Below, piece by piece: positions 14,222 to 15,537 of a stretch of 15,537 nucleotides of DNA. Position 1 is the first letter of the stretch. The number at the start of each line of letters is the position of its first letter. The position numbers and the translations under genes were made by a program. The notes below the pieces were generated by a model, which was not told the origin of the DNA, searched no databases, and worked only from the letters and a program-made list of their open reading frames with translations. The stretch is from a bacterium (GTDB lineage: Bacteria > Bacteroidota > Bacteroidia > Bacteroidales > Bacteroidaceae): assembly GCA_004562975.1 (NCBI GenBank), contig SFQP01000076.1:1-15537 (forward strand), written 5' to 3'.

Positions 14222-15537
14222 ACCGCACTATATATTCCCCTCTGATATTTGAGTTGTCCAAACCTGGACGAAAGGGCTACTCCCTGCCCCATAACCCCAG
14301 CCCCAAGCACCAGCTCTCGGCCCTGCCGGAAAACCTGATGCGCCAGACACCGCCCGCCAAACTGCCGGAAGCGGACGAACTGACCGTGGTGAGACACTAC
14401 ACGAACATGTCGGGCAACAACTTCGGCGTGGACACGGGCTTCTACCCCTTGGGCAGCTGCACGATGAAGTATAATCCGAAAATCAACGAGGAGCTGGCCG
14501 CTCTGCCGGGATTTACGCAGGTTCACCCCGCACAGGATGCCTCGCTCTGTCAGGGCGCGCTGAAACTCTACGACGAGGTGCAGAAAACCTTGTCGGAAGT
14601 TGCCGGACTGAGCCGTTTCACCCTGAACCCCTACGCCGGAGCTCACGGCGAATTGACGGGCCTCATGGTGATACGTTCGTACCACATGAAACGGGGCGAC
14701 ACACGCCGCACAAAGATTATCGTGCCCGACTCTGCTCACGGCACCAATCCGGCCTCTGCCGCCGTCTGCGGACTGCAAATCGTACAGGTGAAGAGCACGC
14801 CCAACGGAACGGTTGACGTGGAAGACCTCAAACCGCTTCTTGGCGACGACATCGCCGGCATGATGATGACGAACCCGAACACGCTGGGTATCTTTGAACA
14901 GCAAATTCCGGAAATCGCACGCCTCGTGCATGAATGCGGCGGACTGATGTACTACGACGGTGCCAATCTCAACCCCATGCTGGGCGTATGCCGCCCCGGC
15001 GACATGGGCTTCGACGTGATGCACATCAACCTGCACAAGACTTTCAGCACACCCCACGGCGGCGGCGGACCAGGCAGCGGCCCTGTAGGTGTACGTGCCG
15101 GACTGGAGGACTTGCTTCCCAATCCGCAGGTAAGATTCAACGAGGAAACCGGCCTCTACGAGCTCCACGAGAACCCGGAAGCCTTGGGCAGCGTTTCTCC
15201 CCACCTGGGCAATTTCGGCATCATCGTACGGGCCTACGCCTACCTGCTCACCTTGGGCAAGGAGGGTATCCCCATGGCCGGCAAGCTGAGCGTGCTGAAT
15301 GCGAACTACATCAAGGAATGCCTCAAGGATTACTATTATCTGCCCATTGAGGGTCTGTGCAAACATGAGTTCGTGTTCGACGGACTGCTGCCCAAATACG
15401 GCGGCGCACACAACGACGCTTCGCACATCACCACCCTGGAAGTGGCCAAACGCCTGCTCGACTACGGTTTCCATGCTCCTACCATCTACTTCCCCCTGCT
15501 TTTCCATGAAAGCATGATGATAGAGCCTACGGAAACG
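14218..15537 (+). CDS. gcvPB: Glycine decarboxylase (P-protein) subunit 2, C-terminus beyond the window
   Basis: The frame opens at an ATG overlapping the gcvPA stop (ATGA) and remains open to the right edge, giving 440 residues of an expected ~480. This subunit holds the PLP site: K274 in NLHKTFSTPHGGGGPG is the Schiff-base lysine followed by the glycine-rich loop. FYPLGSCTMKYNPK (75-88) and DSAHGTNPASAA are further family blocks. It acts with GcvPA in the cytoplasm. No lesion is seen in the visible part. Confidence 0.95.
   Translation, partial: MNRTIYSPLIFELSKPGRKGYSLPHNPSPKHQLSALPENLMRQTPPAKLPEADELTVVRHYTNMSGNNFGVDTGFYPLGSCTMKYNPKINEELAALPGFTQVHPAQDASLCQGALKLYDEVQKTLSEVAGLSRFTLNPYAGAHGELTGLMVIRSYHMKRGDTRRTKIIVPDSAHGTNPASAAVCGLQIVQVKSTPNGTVDVEDLKPLLGDDIAGMMMTNPNTLGIFEQQIPEIARLVHECGGLMYYDGANLNPMLGVCRPGDMGFDVMHINLHKTFSTPHGGGGPGSGPVGVRAGLEDLLPNPQVRFNEETGLYELHENPEALGSVSPHLGNFGIIVRAYAYLLTLGKEGIPMAGKLSVLNANYIKECLKDYYYLPIEGLCKHEFVFDGLLPKYGGAHNDASHITTLEVAKRLLDYGFHAPTIYFPLLFHESMMIEPTET

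Overview
The window looks like chromosomal DNA from a member of the Bacteroidales (Bacteroidota). Three things point there. Several genes are preceded by the Bacteroidota-type promoter (TTTG, about 19-21 bases, TAnnTTTG). The glycine decarboxylase P-protein is split into two subunits. There is also an OmpA/TPR/propeller lipoprotein resembling PorE of the type IX secretion system (T9SS) and a large secreted protein whose end resembles a T9SS sorting domain. The genus cannot be fixed from the sequence alone.

Layout. 1-327 (minus): N-terminal part of a WecA/MraY-type sugar-phosphate transferase. 817-2154 (plus): intact NADP-type glutamate dehydrogenase gdhA with its own promoter. 2270-4813 (minus): 847-residue secreted multidomain protein with an abruptly ending C-terminus. 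4814-6209: about 1.4 kb with no convincing protein gene. It holds a possible structured leader, a 21-base tandem repeat, a ~420-bp palindromic repeat cluster with ~69-bp imperfect terminal inverted repeats, and a candidate ~64-nt small RNA with a near-ideal promoter and intrinsic terminator. 6210-7723 (minus): MlaF/MlaE-type lipid ABC transporter pair with a 4-base overlap. 7870-9892 (minus): PorE-like lipoprotein gene broken by a short internal deletion and frameshift. 10031-15537 (plus): lplA, gcvT, gcvH, gcvPA, gcvPB, a lipoate ligase plus glycine cleavage cluster probably read from the promoter before lplA. gcvPB runs off the end.

How they work together. The right half is one pathway: LplA attaches lipoate to a lysine of GcvH, and GcvPA/GcvPB (decarboxylase) and GcvT (aminomethyltransferase) act in turn on that arm. 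The gcvH copy here is broken: about 26 codons are missing from its middle and the frame is lost just before the lipoyl lysine. PorE-like and GcvH reading frames are both interrupted by apparent internal deletions, and the secreted protein loses a sorting-domain-like tail. Either this lineage is losing type IX secretion and glycine cleavage, or the assembly has errors here. Raw reads would separate the two.

Most interesting for follow-up: the broken gcvH inside an otherwise intact operon, the broken porE-like gene, the inverted-repeat-bounded palindromic cluster at 5348-5766, the small RNA candidate at 5975-6038, and the nested 84-nt hairpin between gcvH and gcvPA.
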